This document shows, piece after piece, positions 7,927 to 16,843 of a stretch of DNA of 64,000 nt (position 1 is the stretch's first letter; every line of letters begins with the position of its first letter). A model generated the notes under the pieces. It was not told where the DNA came from. It worked only from the letters and a program-made list of their open reading frames with translations, and ran no database searches. The stretch comes from Lachnospiraceae bacterium. Its GTDB lineage: Bacteria > Bacillota > Clostridia > Lachnospirales > Lachnospiraceae. The position numbers and the translations under genes are program-made. The stretch covers positions 62,001-126,000 of the forward strand of contig CAJTDN010000005.1 of assembly GCA_910574865.1 (NCBI GenBank). The letters run 5' to 3'.

Positions 7927-9429
7927 TTACTGGCAGTCACATTCCCCCGGCATGTTTTGCTTTTTGTAATACCCCGTCTTTTGTTCCTCACAAAACTCAT
8001 TTGCCAGCAGCCCCGTCTTTTTGCAATATGCCGCCTCCGCCACGCTTTCCGGTTTCTGATACCCGATTTCTTCATGATGTTCCATCCGCACCATGATTTC
8101 CTTAAATACCGCCGGCGACTCGTTTTTCATTCCCGCCCTCGGCAATCGATACCACACCGCGCAGACATACTCCGGGGTCATCCCCACGAACCAATTATCC
8201 CTGGACTCGTCACTGGTTCCCGTCTTCCCGCAAATGTCCAGCCCCTCGATGTAGGCCGCCTCTCCCGTTCCCCCTTCTTCGACGACCGTCTTTAACATCC
8301 GATTCATGACATAAGCCGTTTCCGCCGAAAAAACCCTGGTGGTCTCTGAACCTTCCTGATAATATTCCTCCCCATTGCCAGTCCTGATGGCAACGACCGC
8401 ATGCATCGGCGTATAAATGCCCCCGTTTGCGAATATCTGATATGCGCCCAGCAAATCCCGCATGGTGACCCCCGCTTCCAGATACCCCAGCGCGAGATTC
8501 GGAAGCACCTCGTCTTCTTTTCCCTCTAAAACCGCCCGCTCTTCCACATCCGTTTTCAGCCCGAACGCCTCCCGGACGAAACGGCAGGAATCCCCCACTC
8601 CATAATCCTTTAATACCTTCACCGCGATTGCGTTATTTGACTTTTTCAACGCCTCCTGGACGGTCCACATTCTATTGGTATAACTTCCCGTATTCACGGG
8701 CCAGACCTCTTCCTCCCCGTCGGCATTTATGCTCTGACGGTAGGGGCTGTCCATGTACAAGTCGGACCAGCAGACGATGTCGTCCTCCACCGCCGGCCCG
8801 TAGACGCTTAAGGACTTGATGGTTGACCCGGCATAGGTCGGGTAAGTAACATAATTGCGCGACGAATCTTCCGCCGAACGACTATAGCAGGCCAGGATAT
8901 GCCCTTTCGTGTCGCTGACCGCCGCGGCCCGTTCGGATGCCAAAATTCCCGAAAGCATTGATTCCTCCGCGCACACGTCCAACAATCCCCCCATCACGTC
9001 CGGGCAAAGCGTCGTCTGAACCGTCATCTCCTCCTCCACGAGCATCCCAAAGGCCTCCGCCTCCCTTATACCTTCCCGCTCGCATAGAATCTTTGCGGCC
9101 TCCCTGCACGCAAGGTCGATATACGCCTCATACCTGTCCTCGCAGTCATAACGGACAGTCCGATCTCCACCCATCTGGTTGTCATCGGTTTGACTTCCAT
9201 ACATGAGCCTCGCGATTTCTTTTCCCTCTATGTCCGTGACGATGCCAGTTTTCTCCCTACTTAAAATGTGACCGGCAACGACAAGCAGCACGCACACCGC
9301 AGCCGTGGCCGCCACGCCCGCGATTCTCTTTCCGCGCATCCCCGCGCTCTTATTCCTCTCGACATTTCTGTTTATCTCCGCTTTCCCATCCGTTCCCGCT
9401 TTCTTGCTCATTCCCGTTTTCCCGCTCAT
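7927..9429 (-). CDS. Membrane-anchored penicillin-binding transpeptidase without glycosyltransferase domain
   Basis: A 500-aa protein with a basic cytoplasmic tail, one membrane anchor (~36-56) and a transpeptidase domain carrying all three active-site motifs: STIK (Ser ~202), SNN (~264) and KTGT (~402). It is closest in layout to the transpeptidase half of class A PBPs (ALKKSNNAIAVKVLKDYGV, NLALGYLEAGVTMRDLLGAY), but the N-terminal region is too short and lacks a GT51 domain. It should cross-link cell-wall peptides outside the membrane. Its start overlaps the stop of the O-antigen-ligase-like gene by 4 bp, so the two are translationally coupled and may act on the same envelope polymer. Confidence 0.85.
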   Translation of the reverse strand: MSGKTGMSKKAGTDGKAEINRNVERNKSAGMRGKRIAGVAATAAVCVLLVVAGHILSREKTGIVTDIEGKEIARLMYGSQTDDNQMGGDRTVRYDCEDRYEAYIDLACREAAKILCEREGIREAEAFGMLVEEEMTVQTTLCPDVMGGLLDVCAEESMLSGILASERAAAVSDTKGHILACYSRSAEDSSRNYVTYPTYAGSTIKSLSVYGPAVEDDIVCWSDLYMDSPYRQSINADGEEEVWPVNTGSYTNRMWTVQEALKKSNNAIAVKVLKDYGVGDSCRFVREAFGLKTDVEERAVLEGKEDEVLPNLALGYLEAGVTMRDLLGAYQIFANGGIYTPMHAVVAIRTGNGEEYYQEGSETTRVFSAETAYVMNRMLKTVVEEGGTGEAAYIEGLDICGKTGTSDESRDNWFVGMTPEYVCAVWYRLPRAGMKNESPAVFKEIMVRMEHHEEIGYQKPESVAEAAYCKKTGLLANEFCEEQKTGYYKKQNMPGECDCQ

Positions 9430-11108
9430 TCCATCTCCTCGATTAATTCCATATTTTCCCGGGACAATGTCACCTCCGGGCGGTCGTTAATCATCCACGC
9501 CAGGCGGCTTGTCCTTTCCTTTACCTCCTTAAGCATCCCGGGAATCTCCTTCGCCCGCTCCACGCAAAACCTCGCGCTCTCCTCGTCCCCCGCCTCGCGG
9601 TAAAGCTTCACGCTATAAACCAGGACTGCCAGGTAATCCAGATATTCCTCGTGCTGGTACGGTGCCAGCCGTATTGCCGCCAGCTTGTTCTGGACAAAAC
9701 CTTGCACGTCCCCCCGCGCGAACACGACCCGTGCCTTGGCACTGTAGGCGACCGAGACATGGCCGTTTCCCTCCAGAATCGAATCCGCCAACGCCTCCAG
9801 CTCCCCCGCGTCCTCCGCCTGGCTTAGCAGTTCCATCTTCGCCAAAGTGTTCCCGTCATAAACCCTGACCGCCTTGTCCGGTTTCCTATTGATATATAAA
9901 AATTCCGAAGTCCCGACCACGCCGGACAGCACGGTAATGGCAGCCAACGCCGCCACGGCCGTCCCCTTCGTCAGAACGGAGATTTTTATTTCCTTTACAT
10001 TTCGCACGTCCAAAAATAACAATAGCACGAAACACATTGCCAGAAACTGAAAATCATAATCAAACAAGCTGTGCAGGAGCATGACCAGCAAGACGACCCG
10101 GTTTCTTTCCGACATGTTTTTTGACAATATGGAACGGAGAATGGCGCCATACATCAGAATCGCGGGAATAATCCCGATATCCAGCATAATCTGCAGAAAT
10201 TCATTGTGGACGTTCACCACGGAATAGACCCCCGTCTGCATCTCCTGCTGCACGAAATAATACCCGTAATATCCCATCCCGAAAGGATGCGCCGCGATGA
10301 TTCGCAACGCGTCTTGGTCGTACAAAAGCCTCCCCCAGAACGTGCTCGCGTTTCCCGCCACGGCCAGGATTCTCTGGTAGATTCCCGTCCCAAATCCGCA
10401 GAAGGCCAAAACCACGACTGCGGCCAAAAAGATTCCCACGCACGGCAAGGCATATTTACGTAACTCCTTTTTAAAGAGGAAAAGCAGAAAAAACGTACCC
10501 GCGGCCAGGGCCATGACCGTCCGGCTCCCGCTCAGGTAAATCCCGACCAGGGCGGCCAGCATGTGGACGACAAGCATCCAGTCCACTTGTTCCAGACGAA
10601 TCTGGTAGACTGAAACCACCATGCACACCAACAAAAACATGGCATATGTATTCGGATACTGGAAAAACCCAGCCAGCCTCCCCGCCACGCTAACATAGGG
10701 CGAAAACACGGGGAACTGCATCATCACGAAGGAAAACAAGGTCATCAGGCTTCCCAGAACCGGCAGAAGACATATCAGCCGCTCCCTCTCCTCCAACGCC
10801 TGGCACATGAGGAAAAAATAAAGGAAAACCGGCAGAAACTTGACCCCTCCCATCAAGGCCATGCCGGAATCGACCGCCCATAAGCCGACCACGAAATATC
10901 CAACTACCAGCACGGCGATTGCCACAAGGTTCCAGTCAAAGGATAGGCGAAAGCCGCCCGTGCGCACCATGAAAACAACCACCGCCGCCATAAGGAGGAC
11001 AGATTCCACCGCCGACACATAACAAAAATTCCCTCCCCCGACCATGCCAGAGCATACGAGCACCATTAACATAAAAACATATAAATAATTCTTCTGACTT
11101 TTTGCCAT
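9426..11108 (-). CDS. O-antigen ligase/polymerase-like membrane protein
   Basis: A 560-aa polytopic protein of the Wzy_C/O-antigen-ligase superfamily. It has about ten membrane helices over residues ~8-400. A large external loop holds the family-typical G-R-L segment (TFWGRLLYDQDALRII), the AHPFGMGYYGYY motif and NVHNEFLQIMLDIG. A helical TPR-like tail (~420-560) follows. The family joins or polymerises polyprenyl-linked glycans; in Gram-positives it serves teichuronic or capsular polymers, or protein glycosylation. The start is 6 bp after the upstream gene and the stop overlaps the transpeptidase gene. The substrate cannot be told. Confidence 0.85.
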   Translation of the reverse strand: MAKSQKNYLYVFMLMVLVCSGMVGGGNFCYVSAVESVLLMAAVVVFMVRTGGFRLSFDWNLVAIAVLVVGYFVVGLWAVDSGMALMGGVKFLPVFLYFFLMCQALEERERLICLLPVLGSLMTLFSFVMMQFPVFSPYVSVAGRLAGFFQYPNTYAMFLLVCMVVSVYQIRLEQVDWMLVVHMLAALVGIYLSGSRTVMALAAGTFFLLFLFKKELRKYALPCVGIFLAAVVVLAFCGFGTGIYQRILAVAGNASTFWGRLLYDQDALRIIAAHPFGMGYYGYYFVQQEMQTGVYSVVNVHNEFLQIMLDIGIIPAILMYGAILRSILSKNMSERNRVVLLVMLLHSLFDYDFQFLAMCFVLLLFLDVRNVKEIKISVLTKGTAVAALAAITVLSGVVGTSEFLYINRKPDKAVRVYDGNTLAKMELLSQAEDAGELEALADSILEGNGHVSVAYSAKARVVFARGDVQGFVQNKLAAIRLAPYQHEEYLDYLAVLVYSVKLYREAGDEESARFCVERAKEIPGMLKEVKERTSRLAWMINDRPEVTLSRENMELIEEME

Positions 11109-11114
11109 CTTCTT

Positions 11115-11903
11115 TCACCGTCGGGATACCCCCAGCCTTTCGATGATTTCTATCATCTCATCCTGCTCAAACGCTCCCTCATAGCCCCATATTGCTTTAT
11201 CCTTGTCATACGCCTCGTTTAAATTCTCTTCATATTCTTTCTTTGAAACCTCGTCCCCGTCCCAGCTATACACATAAAGGGGATTTCCTTCCGCATCGCA
11301 TTGCACGCGAGAATTATCCTCCGCGCCGAACTCTCCTTTGTGCCATATAATCGCGCCTTCCTCACCAAGGGAATAGACATAATCATAATACATGTCCATG
11401 TGTCCGCCACTGTCGCAAAAGCTATTTTCCCGCTCCAGATAAGATAATCCATAGTTATACATATGGATACCATATATCTCTCCATCTTTATAAACGCACA
11501 GCATGTCCCCTTGCGCGGTGCAATTCCCGACAATGTACAGTTCGGGAATCTCATCGTCATCTATATAGACCAATTTGTACTGGACACTGTCCCCTCCCGG
11601 CTTACTCATAAGGTCAAGATACGCCTGCTTCCATTCTTGCGACATAATCGAAGCGGTGTCATCATTCCTTATTGTTGCACTATCGTCATCACCATCCTGG
11701 CTCCCCTGCGCCACGTCATCTGCAATGTCATTCTCCACTCCATTTTTCTCTTCCAGACTTTCTCTTTGAAAATGCTCAAAAATCTTATCCAGAAATGGAA
11801 TATCTATAATGTCAAAATACGCAACCGTCCCCGTCGCGTAAACCATCACATTTAATGCCGCCAACAAAGCGATTACCCTTTTCAAAACGCCTTTATTTCC
11901 CAT
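11115..11903 (-). CDS. Exported protein of unknown function
   Basis: A 262-aa protein with an N-terminal hydrophobic segment (VIALLAALNVMVYATGTVAY), an acidic low-complexity linker (~50-90, rich in D and E), and a globular part that opens SQEWKQAYLDLM and includes YKLVYIDDDEIPELYIVG. That WKxAYxxxI...LVYIDDDxxPEL pattern recurs in many clostridial exported proteins and may bind a metal through its Asp cluster; this is inference. It sits in an operon with the 139-aa membrane protein upstream (4 bp apart) and the O-antigen-ligase-like gene downstream (6 bp). Confidence 0.75.
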   Translation of the reverse strand: MGNKGVLKRVIALLAALNVMVYATGTVAYFDIIDIPFLDKIFEHFQRESLEEKNGVENDIADDVAQGSQDGDDDSATIRNDDTASIMSQEWKQAYLDLMSKPGGDSVQYKLVYIDDDEIPELYIVGNCTAQGDMLCVYKDGEIYGIHMYNYGLSYLERENSFCDSGGHMDMYYDYVYSLGEEGAIIWHKGEFGAEDNSRVQCDAEGNPLYVYSWDGDEVSKKEYEENLNEAYDKDKAIWGYEGAFEQDEMIEIIERLGVSRR

Positions 11904-11907
11904 CTGC

Positions 11908-12327
11908 TTAATTCCCCATGTGCTTGTTTATCAAATTGTCAATCATCGGTATAGCGACCGTTCCCTGCGTGATGGCTTTCACGCCCATCATAAGCAGCAA
12001 AATCGTTTTCACCATGTCCAGACACGTCTCAACGGCCGCAAAAAAGTTTATAGCAAAAGCCGGCGTAAAATATCCCCCAAACATCATAAAAATATTATCA
12101 ACGATGTGAATAAGGCTCGGAAACAATCCTATCACCGACGATGCCAGAGAAAATCCCATCATAAGCGCAAGTGTTTTTATCGCCGTTTTTCGCAGCCAAA
12201 TGTTTTCCTCGAACAATAAGACATATCCAACGAGCACCCCCGTAAGCAAATACCCGCCAAAAAGTCCCGAAAAGCAGATTGCCGCACCTAACAATCCAAC
12301 TGAAATTCCTAATTTTGTCCTTTGCAT
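11908..12327 (-). CDS. Small polytopic membrane protein
   Basis: A 139-aa protein that I do not recognise. About four hydrophobic segments are visible (LGISVGLLGAAICFSGLFGG, the region around ALMMGFSLASSVIGLF, FTPAFAINFFAAVETC, and TILLLMMGVKAI). It ends with a polar NLINKHMGN. It lies between a zinc-ribbon protein gene (19 bp upstream) and the 262-aa exported protein gene (4 bp downstream), so it is probably part of the same envelope operon. Confidence 0.7.
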   Translation of the reverse strand: MQRTKLGISVGLLGAAICFSGLFGGYLLTGVLVGYVLLFEENIWLRKTAIKTLALMMGFSLASSVIGLFPSLIHIVDNIFMMFGGYFTPAFAINFFAAVETCLDMVKTILLLMMGVKAITQGTVAIPMIDNLINKHMGN

Positions 12328-12346
12328 TTTACATCCTCTCCCTTTG

Positions 12347-12808
12347 TCAACTTAATTTTTGTCCGCATTCGGTACAAAACAGATTGTCAGCCTCTATTCT
12401 CGCGCCACATCTTGGACATGTCCCCACGTTTCCCTGACTTGCCACCTGCACTTTTCTTGGCATGGCGGCACCACACGCGTTACAAAACGCGGCCGTATTG
12501 GCCACTTCCGCGCCACACCGTTCGCAGCGTACCACGCCCTTGATTGTTTGAATCCGCTCCCGATAACTTTTTATCCGAAGTTCCGACTCCCTTATAGCCG
12601 CGACCATGCCGTCAAATTCCTTGTCCCACTCTTCCGCATGCATGGATATGTACAGTTTCCCGACTTGTACATAGACATTGTCAATTTTTTTCTCCTCCTC
12701 GGCAATATCCGCACTAAGGCGGGCGACATCCGTCATTACCATTGCTTTCTGCGCTGCCGTCTGTCCAGCCATACCAATCTTTTTCCCGATATCGTCCATA
12801 AACGCCAT
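12347..12808 (-). CDS. Coiled-coil protein with C-terminal double zinc ribbon
   Basis: A 153-aa cytoplasmic-looking protein. Residues ~1-90 form a helical, probably coiled-coil region (VARLSADIAEEEKKIDNVYV, ESELRIKSYRERIQTIKG). Residues ~93-153 hold two zinc ribbons with CERC/CNAC and CPRC/CTEC pairs. The same ribbon type caps three membrane proteins nearby (12848, 13496, 16844). A shared zinc-ribbon interaction or sorting function across the operon is a reasonable inference. No enzymatic motif is seen. Confidence 0.8.
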   Translation of the reverse strand: MAFMDDIGKKIGMAGQTAAQKAMVMTDVARLSADIAEEEKKIDNVYVQVGKLYISMHAEEWDKEFDGMVAAIRESELRIKSYRERIQTIKGVVRCERCGAEVANTAAFCNACGAAMPRKVQVASQGNVGTCPRCGARIEADNLFCTECGQKLS

Positions 12809-12847
12809 TTCAAGTTTCCTCCTAATTCTATCGCTTTACGCAAAATC

Positions 12848-13474
12848 TCACCATCTTATGTAGCTCAAAAACGAAGAAATGACCGGCATAAGGAATATGA
12901 GAATCACGACGACCCACAAAATAACCACGCAAAATTGTGCTCTTGCGAAATTCCTCAAATTGATATTGCTTGTCCCGCCAAACGCATAAATCAATTGCAT
13001 AATCAAGCCTATCAGCGGAATGCTAAAAAGCAATGAATAACCAAAATATCCCCACATCCCGATTGGTTCATAACCATACGGAATATTCTGTCCTTGTTGT
13101 GCGCCTTGCCCCTGCCAGGCATTCTGATTCTGTTGCACGTTCTGTCCCTGCCAAGCGTTCTGATTCTGTTGCACACTCTGTTCCTGTCGCACATTTTGCT
13201 CCTGCCAGGCACCTTGTTCCTGCTGTGCACTTTGTCCTTGCCAGGCATCTTGCTCTTGCGGCGTATTTTGTCCCTGCCACACACTTTGTTCTTGCGGCAG
13301 TTCTCCTTGCAATTCCGCCGCTTGGTAATTCACATAACCTTCACCCTGCTCCAGAAACGAAGTCTGCGCGTCATCATCTGCCAAAACTTGCTCCGCACGT
13401 CCCAGCTTCACCCCACAACCTTTGCAAAACTTAGCTCCGTCCTGATTCTCCATACCGCATTTTCCACAATACAT
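12848..13474 (-). CDS. Zinc-ribbon membrane protein with Gln/Trp-rich repeat linker
   Basis: A 208-aa protein. An N-terminal zinc ribbon (MYCGKCGMENQDGAKFCKGC) is followed by a ~75-residue low-complexity linker built from degenerate units such as QQNQNAWQGQN, then two membrane helices (~135-205; LLFSIPLIGLIMQLIYAFG and VVILWVVVILIFLMPVI). Similar ribbon-linker-two-helix proteins are widespread in Firmicutes and unassigned. The linker DNA is internally repetitive (13080-13330) and probably changes length by slippage. It lies 21 bp downstream of the WG-repeat gene. Confidence 0.8.
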   Translation of the reverse strand: MYCGKCGMENQDGAKFCKGCGVKLGRAEQVLADDDAQTSFLEQGEGYVNYQAAELQGELPQEQSVWQGQNTPQEQDAWQGQSAQQEQGAWQEQNVRQEQSVQQNQNAWQGQNVQQNQNAWQGQGAQQGQNIPYGYEPIGMWGYFGYSLLFSIPLIGLIMQLIYAFGGTSNINLRNFARAQFCVVILWVVVILIFLMPVISSFLSYIRW

Positions 13475-13495
13475 TTTTCTCGTCCTCCTATGTTC

Positions 13496-15046
13496 TTATT
13501 TTACATATACAAATGGATATACCGCATCATACTCATCCGATAAATCTAGTACCACGTTCTTATTCTTATCCATATAATAGCATTTCCTGCCCTCGCCATC
13601 TTCCTCAATTTTATTAACAGCAAACCAATGATTTTCACCCACCGATAGGTATTTTATATTATCTGTCGGCATAATCGGTCGCCCCGTCTCATCAGCAATC
13701 CCATATTGTATGTCAGAGTAGTCCTTGTAATCCTCTGTATAAAACAATCTATATTTTTCTCCTTGCACTTCATAAGTCTCCCCAAATCGCCTATCTCGTT
13801 CTGCCACACTAACACTGAAAACTTCTCGTCCAAATTCATCGATTACACATACAGCCGCCCTAGACGATTGCACCCTTTCAAAAGGTATATAGTCTTTATA
13901 CACTACCGCATAACCATATTCATCAAACTTTTCACACTGAGAATACGATTCATCATATATTACTAAATCACCTTTCTCGTCAATATATCCAAATCCCAAA
14001 CCTTTCGGAAGTTCTACTGCCGCCAACCCATTTGATGCAAACTCTTCCGCATCATCAAACTGAAACGGAATGGCAATATTTCCGTCTCTATCAATGTATC
14101 CCCATAAACCATCTTTTTCTACTGCGGCGAGTCCATTTTCAGAAAATTTTTCTGCCCAGTCATAAACAAAAGGAATTACCTTTTCTCCCTTGTCATTTAC
14201 ATATCCCCACCCTTCATCCCGTTCTACGGCTATCAAATCAGTAATCCCCAAATCATAATGAAAAAAATATTGATCCGCAAAAGGAACAATCACCTTTCCC
14301 TTTTCATCAATCACCCCATATTCTTCATCCTTCCGAACTGCAATCCATCCTCTTTCATTCCACTCACTCGCCATATAATAGTCGTTCCACCTGCCATCAT
14401 CATATTGGCACGAAATCACCTCTCTCCCTTTTGTGTCAATAAATCCCCACTCATACTTTGGTTCTCCTTCGCTATCCACCCCATTTTGTTTGGCCACGGA
14501 CATTAACCCTTGCTTACTAAAACCGGATATAAAGCCAACCTTGTCATACTCACTCAAATCAGCAATGGTATTCCCCTTTTTGTCAATCAGTTTACAACTA
14601 TAATGTGTTAATTCGTACACGTCATCTTCCATTGTCGAATCTTTTTTAACGGCCACGACAGCCACCTTACTGTCGCCTCCCGAAAATCCTATCGTGTAAT
14701 CATATTTATCGCCATTGATATTTTCCCCCTTCTCATTAATTAGTACGTATTTCCCTTCTTTATCAATTGCAAACGCGACATATTTTCCCGAAAAATATGA
14801 ATGAAGACCATAAATCCCCCCAATAATGCCAATCGCCAGGAAAAGAATCGCAAAAACCAGTACCCTCCCTCTTTTTTTCCCACTGCTCCTTTCACTTTGA
14901 GCAATATCGCTTTGATATAGGTACTGTTCGTTTTGCTCGTTTTCACTCAAACCACTTCTTTCAGACATGTTGCCCACAAGATTCCCACAATTCGTACAGA
15001 ACTTACTGCCCTTTTCAAGCTCCTGCCCACACTTTCCACAATACAT
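13496..15046 (-). CDS. Zinc-ribbon, single-pass membrane protein with extracytoplasmic WG repeats
   Basis: A 516-aa protein: zinc ribbon (MYCGKCGQELEKGSKFCTNC), polar linker, one membrane helix (~62-82; VLVFAILFLAIGIIGGIYGL), then seven or more WG (KWG) repeats, each like EGWGYVNDKGEKVIPF or GLWGYIDRDGNIAIPF. WG repeats form a propeller-like ligand-binding array. Topology suggests the ribbon is inside and the repeats outside. It follows the amidase/beta-lactamase fusion gene by 4 bp, pointing to an envelope role. The ligand is unknown. Confidence 0.85.
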   Translation of the reverse strand: MYCGKCGQELEKGSKFCTNCGNLVGNMSERSGLSENEQNEQYLYQSDIAQSERSSGKKRGRVLVFAILFLAIGIIGGIYGLHSYFSGKYVAFAIDKEGKYVLINEKGENINGDKYDYTIGFSGGDSKVAVVAVKKDSTMEDDVYELTHYSCKLIDKKGNTIADLSEYDKVGFISGFSKQGLMSVAKQNGVDSEGEPKYEWGFIDTKGREVISCQYDDGRWNDYYMASEWNERGWIAVRKDEEYGVIDEKGKVIVPFADQYFFHYDLGITDLIAVERDEGWGYVNDKGEKVIPFVYDWAEKFSENGLAAVEKDGLWGYIDRDGNIAIPFQFDDAEEFASNGLAAVELPKGLGFGYIDEKGDLVIYDESYSQCEKFDEYGYAVVYKDYIPFERVQSSRAAVCVIDEFGREVFSVSVAERDRRFGETYEVQGEKYRLFYTEDYKDYSDIQYGIADETGRPIMPTDNIKYLSVGENHWFAVNKIEEDGEGRKCYYMDKNKNVVLDLSDEYDAVYPFVYVK

Positions 15047-15050
15047 CCCT

Positions 15051-16646
15051 TCACTCCTCCTGCCATGTACGCCTTTCCACCATGTACTGATAGATATTTC
15101 CCGACAACTCCGTTATCGTCTGCCTCGCCGCCCCCGCATCACTCAAATCGTTCGTCATTACGCAAAGACTGTAGACTCCACTTTTCGCATACACGATTGC
15201 CACGTCATTTTCCACATCGGTCAGTTCCCCCGTCTTGTTTGCCGTCGCAACCCCTTCCGGCACTCCCGCCGGTATCTTGCCCCTGCGTTCCTGGTATTTC
15301 ATATAGGAAAGAATCTGTTCCGAACCAGATAATCGCCCGCCGTAAATGTCACGCAAAAAACTCCCGCAATCTTGTACCGACGTATAATTGTCCCCATCCG
15401 AATTGAAATCCAGCATCTGCCGGCCGATGCTCGTTTGGACATAACCATGGTTCATACAAAACTGATTAATTCGCGTCATCCCGCTTTCCGCGCTCCCGTT
15501 CCCCAACCGGGAAATCAACGTGTTCGTGGCATCATTATCGCTGCTTTGAATCATCCTGCAAATCAAGTTTTCCGTCTCCCCCGCATATTGCTCCCCTGCT
15601 TGCAATTCTCCCATATGCTCATACGCGCATCCCGCGACATAAAGCTTAATCAGGCTTGCCGATTTCATGGACGAATTGCTAAAAAATACTTTCGCGCCGT
15701 TTGTCAAATCCTCCACGTAAACCGACACCTTTGCCCCCGTTTCCTGCAATGCCCTTACATTTTCTTGTATTTTCATGTCCAGTCCTTGTAATTCGGGTTT
15801 ATAATACACATTAATCCCCTCGACAATCCCCTCCACCATTTTCTTCCGATACTCCGCGTCCGCCATGTTCCAGTCATCCTGCTCGTTTGTCATGAAGCCC
15901 ATTTCCAAAATGATGACCGGTATCTGGCTCCAGTTAATTCCCGTCATGTGGTCATTCGTAACGATTCCACGATTTTGCATCCCGGTTTTATCACAATAAG
16001 CGTTCAAAATGCTTTCGCCTAAACGGTAGCTTTGCTCGTATAAATGTCCCACGTAATCATTTGACTGTGAACCGACCAAGACCAACGCCCCGTTCGCGCT
16101 CGCATCCTCGCTCCCGTTCGCGTGAATGCGAATCAGGATGTCCGCGCCCGAATCATTTGCCAACACGGCCCGCTCCGCATTGCTGATTGCCGTTTCATTA
16201 TTTTCCCTGGTCAGCAACACGTCGTACCCTTGTTCCTCCAACGCATCTCTCAAGGCAAGGGAAATGTCCAAATTTAATTGATACTCCGGAATCCCCGTAT
16301 AACGTCCGCTGGTGCCGCCCGTCGCTTTCATTTTCATGCTGTCGCTCCCCGGAGCTTCCGGTTCCAACGCGCTCATATCGACCGACTCGCCCTGGTGTCC
16401 GGGGTCAATCGCAATCAAAATGCCTTTCTTCGTCGGCTCCGCGTTTACAGATTCTTCACCCGGAAGTTCCGCCTCGCTCGGCCCTGCCGTTTCCACCTCG
16501 TCTCGTGGCTCCGTGTCAAGAATGATTTCCAAGTCCTTCACTTCCACTTTATTTTCTGTGGTATCACTTTCTTCCTTACACCCGGTCAACATGCATATAA
16601 TGAAAAGAACGCACCACATCGTTCGCATTATTCTACAAATTTTCAA
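15051..16646 (-). CDS. Lipoprotein fusing an Amidase_3 cell-wall amidase to a class A beta-lactamase-fold domain
   Basis: A 531-aa protein with lipobox LTGC near residue 22. Residues ~75-275 are an N-acetylmuramoyl-L-alanine amidase (Amidase_3) domain: IAIDPGHQG (zinc His), a Glu in GIPEYQLNLDIS, RIHANGS, and catalytic Glu in VIILEMGFMTN. Residues ~285-525 are a class A serine beta-lactamase fold with SLIK (Ser ~331), SDN (~369) and KTG (~471). I did not find a confident omega-loop glutamate. It may bind or hydrolyse peptidoglycan stems or beta-lactams; this is not established. The TTG at 16646 or the ATG at 16628 is the start; an AAGGTGAT site favours TTG. Confidence 0.85.
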   Translation of the reverse strand: MKICRIMRTMWCVLFIICMLTGCKEESDTTENKVEVKDLEIILDTEPRDEVETAGPSEAELPGEESVNAEPTKKGILIAIDPGHQGESVDMSALEPEAPGSDSMKMKATGGTSGRYTGIPEYQLNLDISLALRDALEEQGYDVLLTRENNETAISNAERAVLANDSGADILIRIHANGSEDASANGALVLVGSQSNDYVGHLYEQSYRLGESILNAYCDKTGMQNRGIVTNDHMTGINWSQIPVIILEMGFMTNEQDDWNMADAEYRKKMVEGIVEGINVYYKPELQGLDMKIQENVRALQETGAKVSVYVEDLTNGAKVFFSNSSMKSASLIKLYVAGCAYEHMGELQAGEQYAGETENLICRMIQSSDNDATNTLISRLGNGSAESGMTRINQFCMNHGYVQTSIGRQMLDFNSDGDNYTSVQDCGSFLRDIYGGRLSGSEQILSYMKYQERRGKIPAGVPEGVATANKTGELTDVENDVAIVYAKSGVYSLCVMTNDLSDAGAARQTITELSGNIYQYMVERRTWQEE

Positions 16647-16671
16647 AATTTCACATCACCTTCCACCTTGG

Positions 16672-16712
16672 CGTCGGTGTACAGATGGCAACACGCCTTC
16701 TGTATGCCGACG
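16672..16712. repeat. Palindrome family E, full copy
   Basis: CGTCGG and TACAGA pair with TCTGTA and CCGACG around the loop GGCAACACGCC, with a symmetrical TG/TG internal loop. The GCGTC-GTGTAC and GGCAACACGCCT words recur at 56192-56219, where the right arm differs. It lies in the gap between the YARHG protein gene and the amidase fusion gene. Confidence 0.6.
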
Positions 16713-16782
16713 TTAGGAACCGTAAATAAATAACTTTGCAGTTCCTTATATTTTACTCTTTATATCTTCTAATGAGGTTAGC

Positions 16783-16820
16783 GTCTTGTCCCGTTGACTT
16801 TCAGCAAAACGGGGCAAGAC
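16783..16820. repeat. Long hairpin after the YARHG gene
   Basis: GTCTTGTCCCGTT and AACGGGGCAAGAC form a 13-bp stem with one mismatch, starting 23 bp after the stop at 16844. No T-run follows on either strand, so it is not a standard intrinsic terminator. Confidence 0.5.
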
Positions 16821-16843
16821 ACCAGGACAAACCATGTTCGAAA

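Noticed and set aside
15051-16646. Beta-lactam resistance gene
   Set aside because: The beta-lactamase-fold domain is fused to a wall amidase and an omega-loop glutamate was not confidently seen, so resistance is not supported.
16783-16820. Intrinsic terminator after the YARHG gene
   Set aside because: A long stem is present but no T-run follows on either strand.
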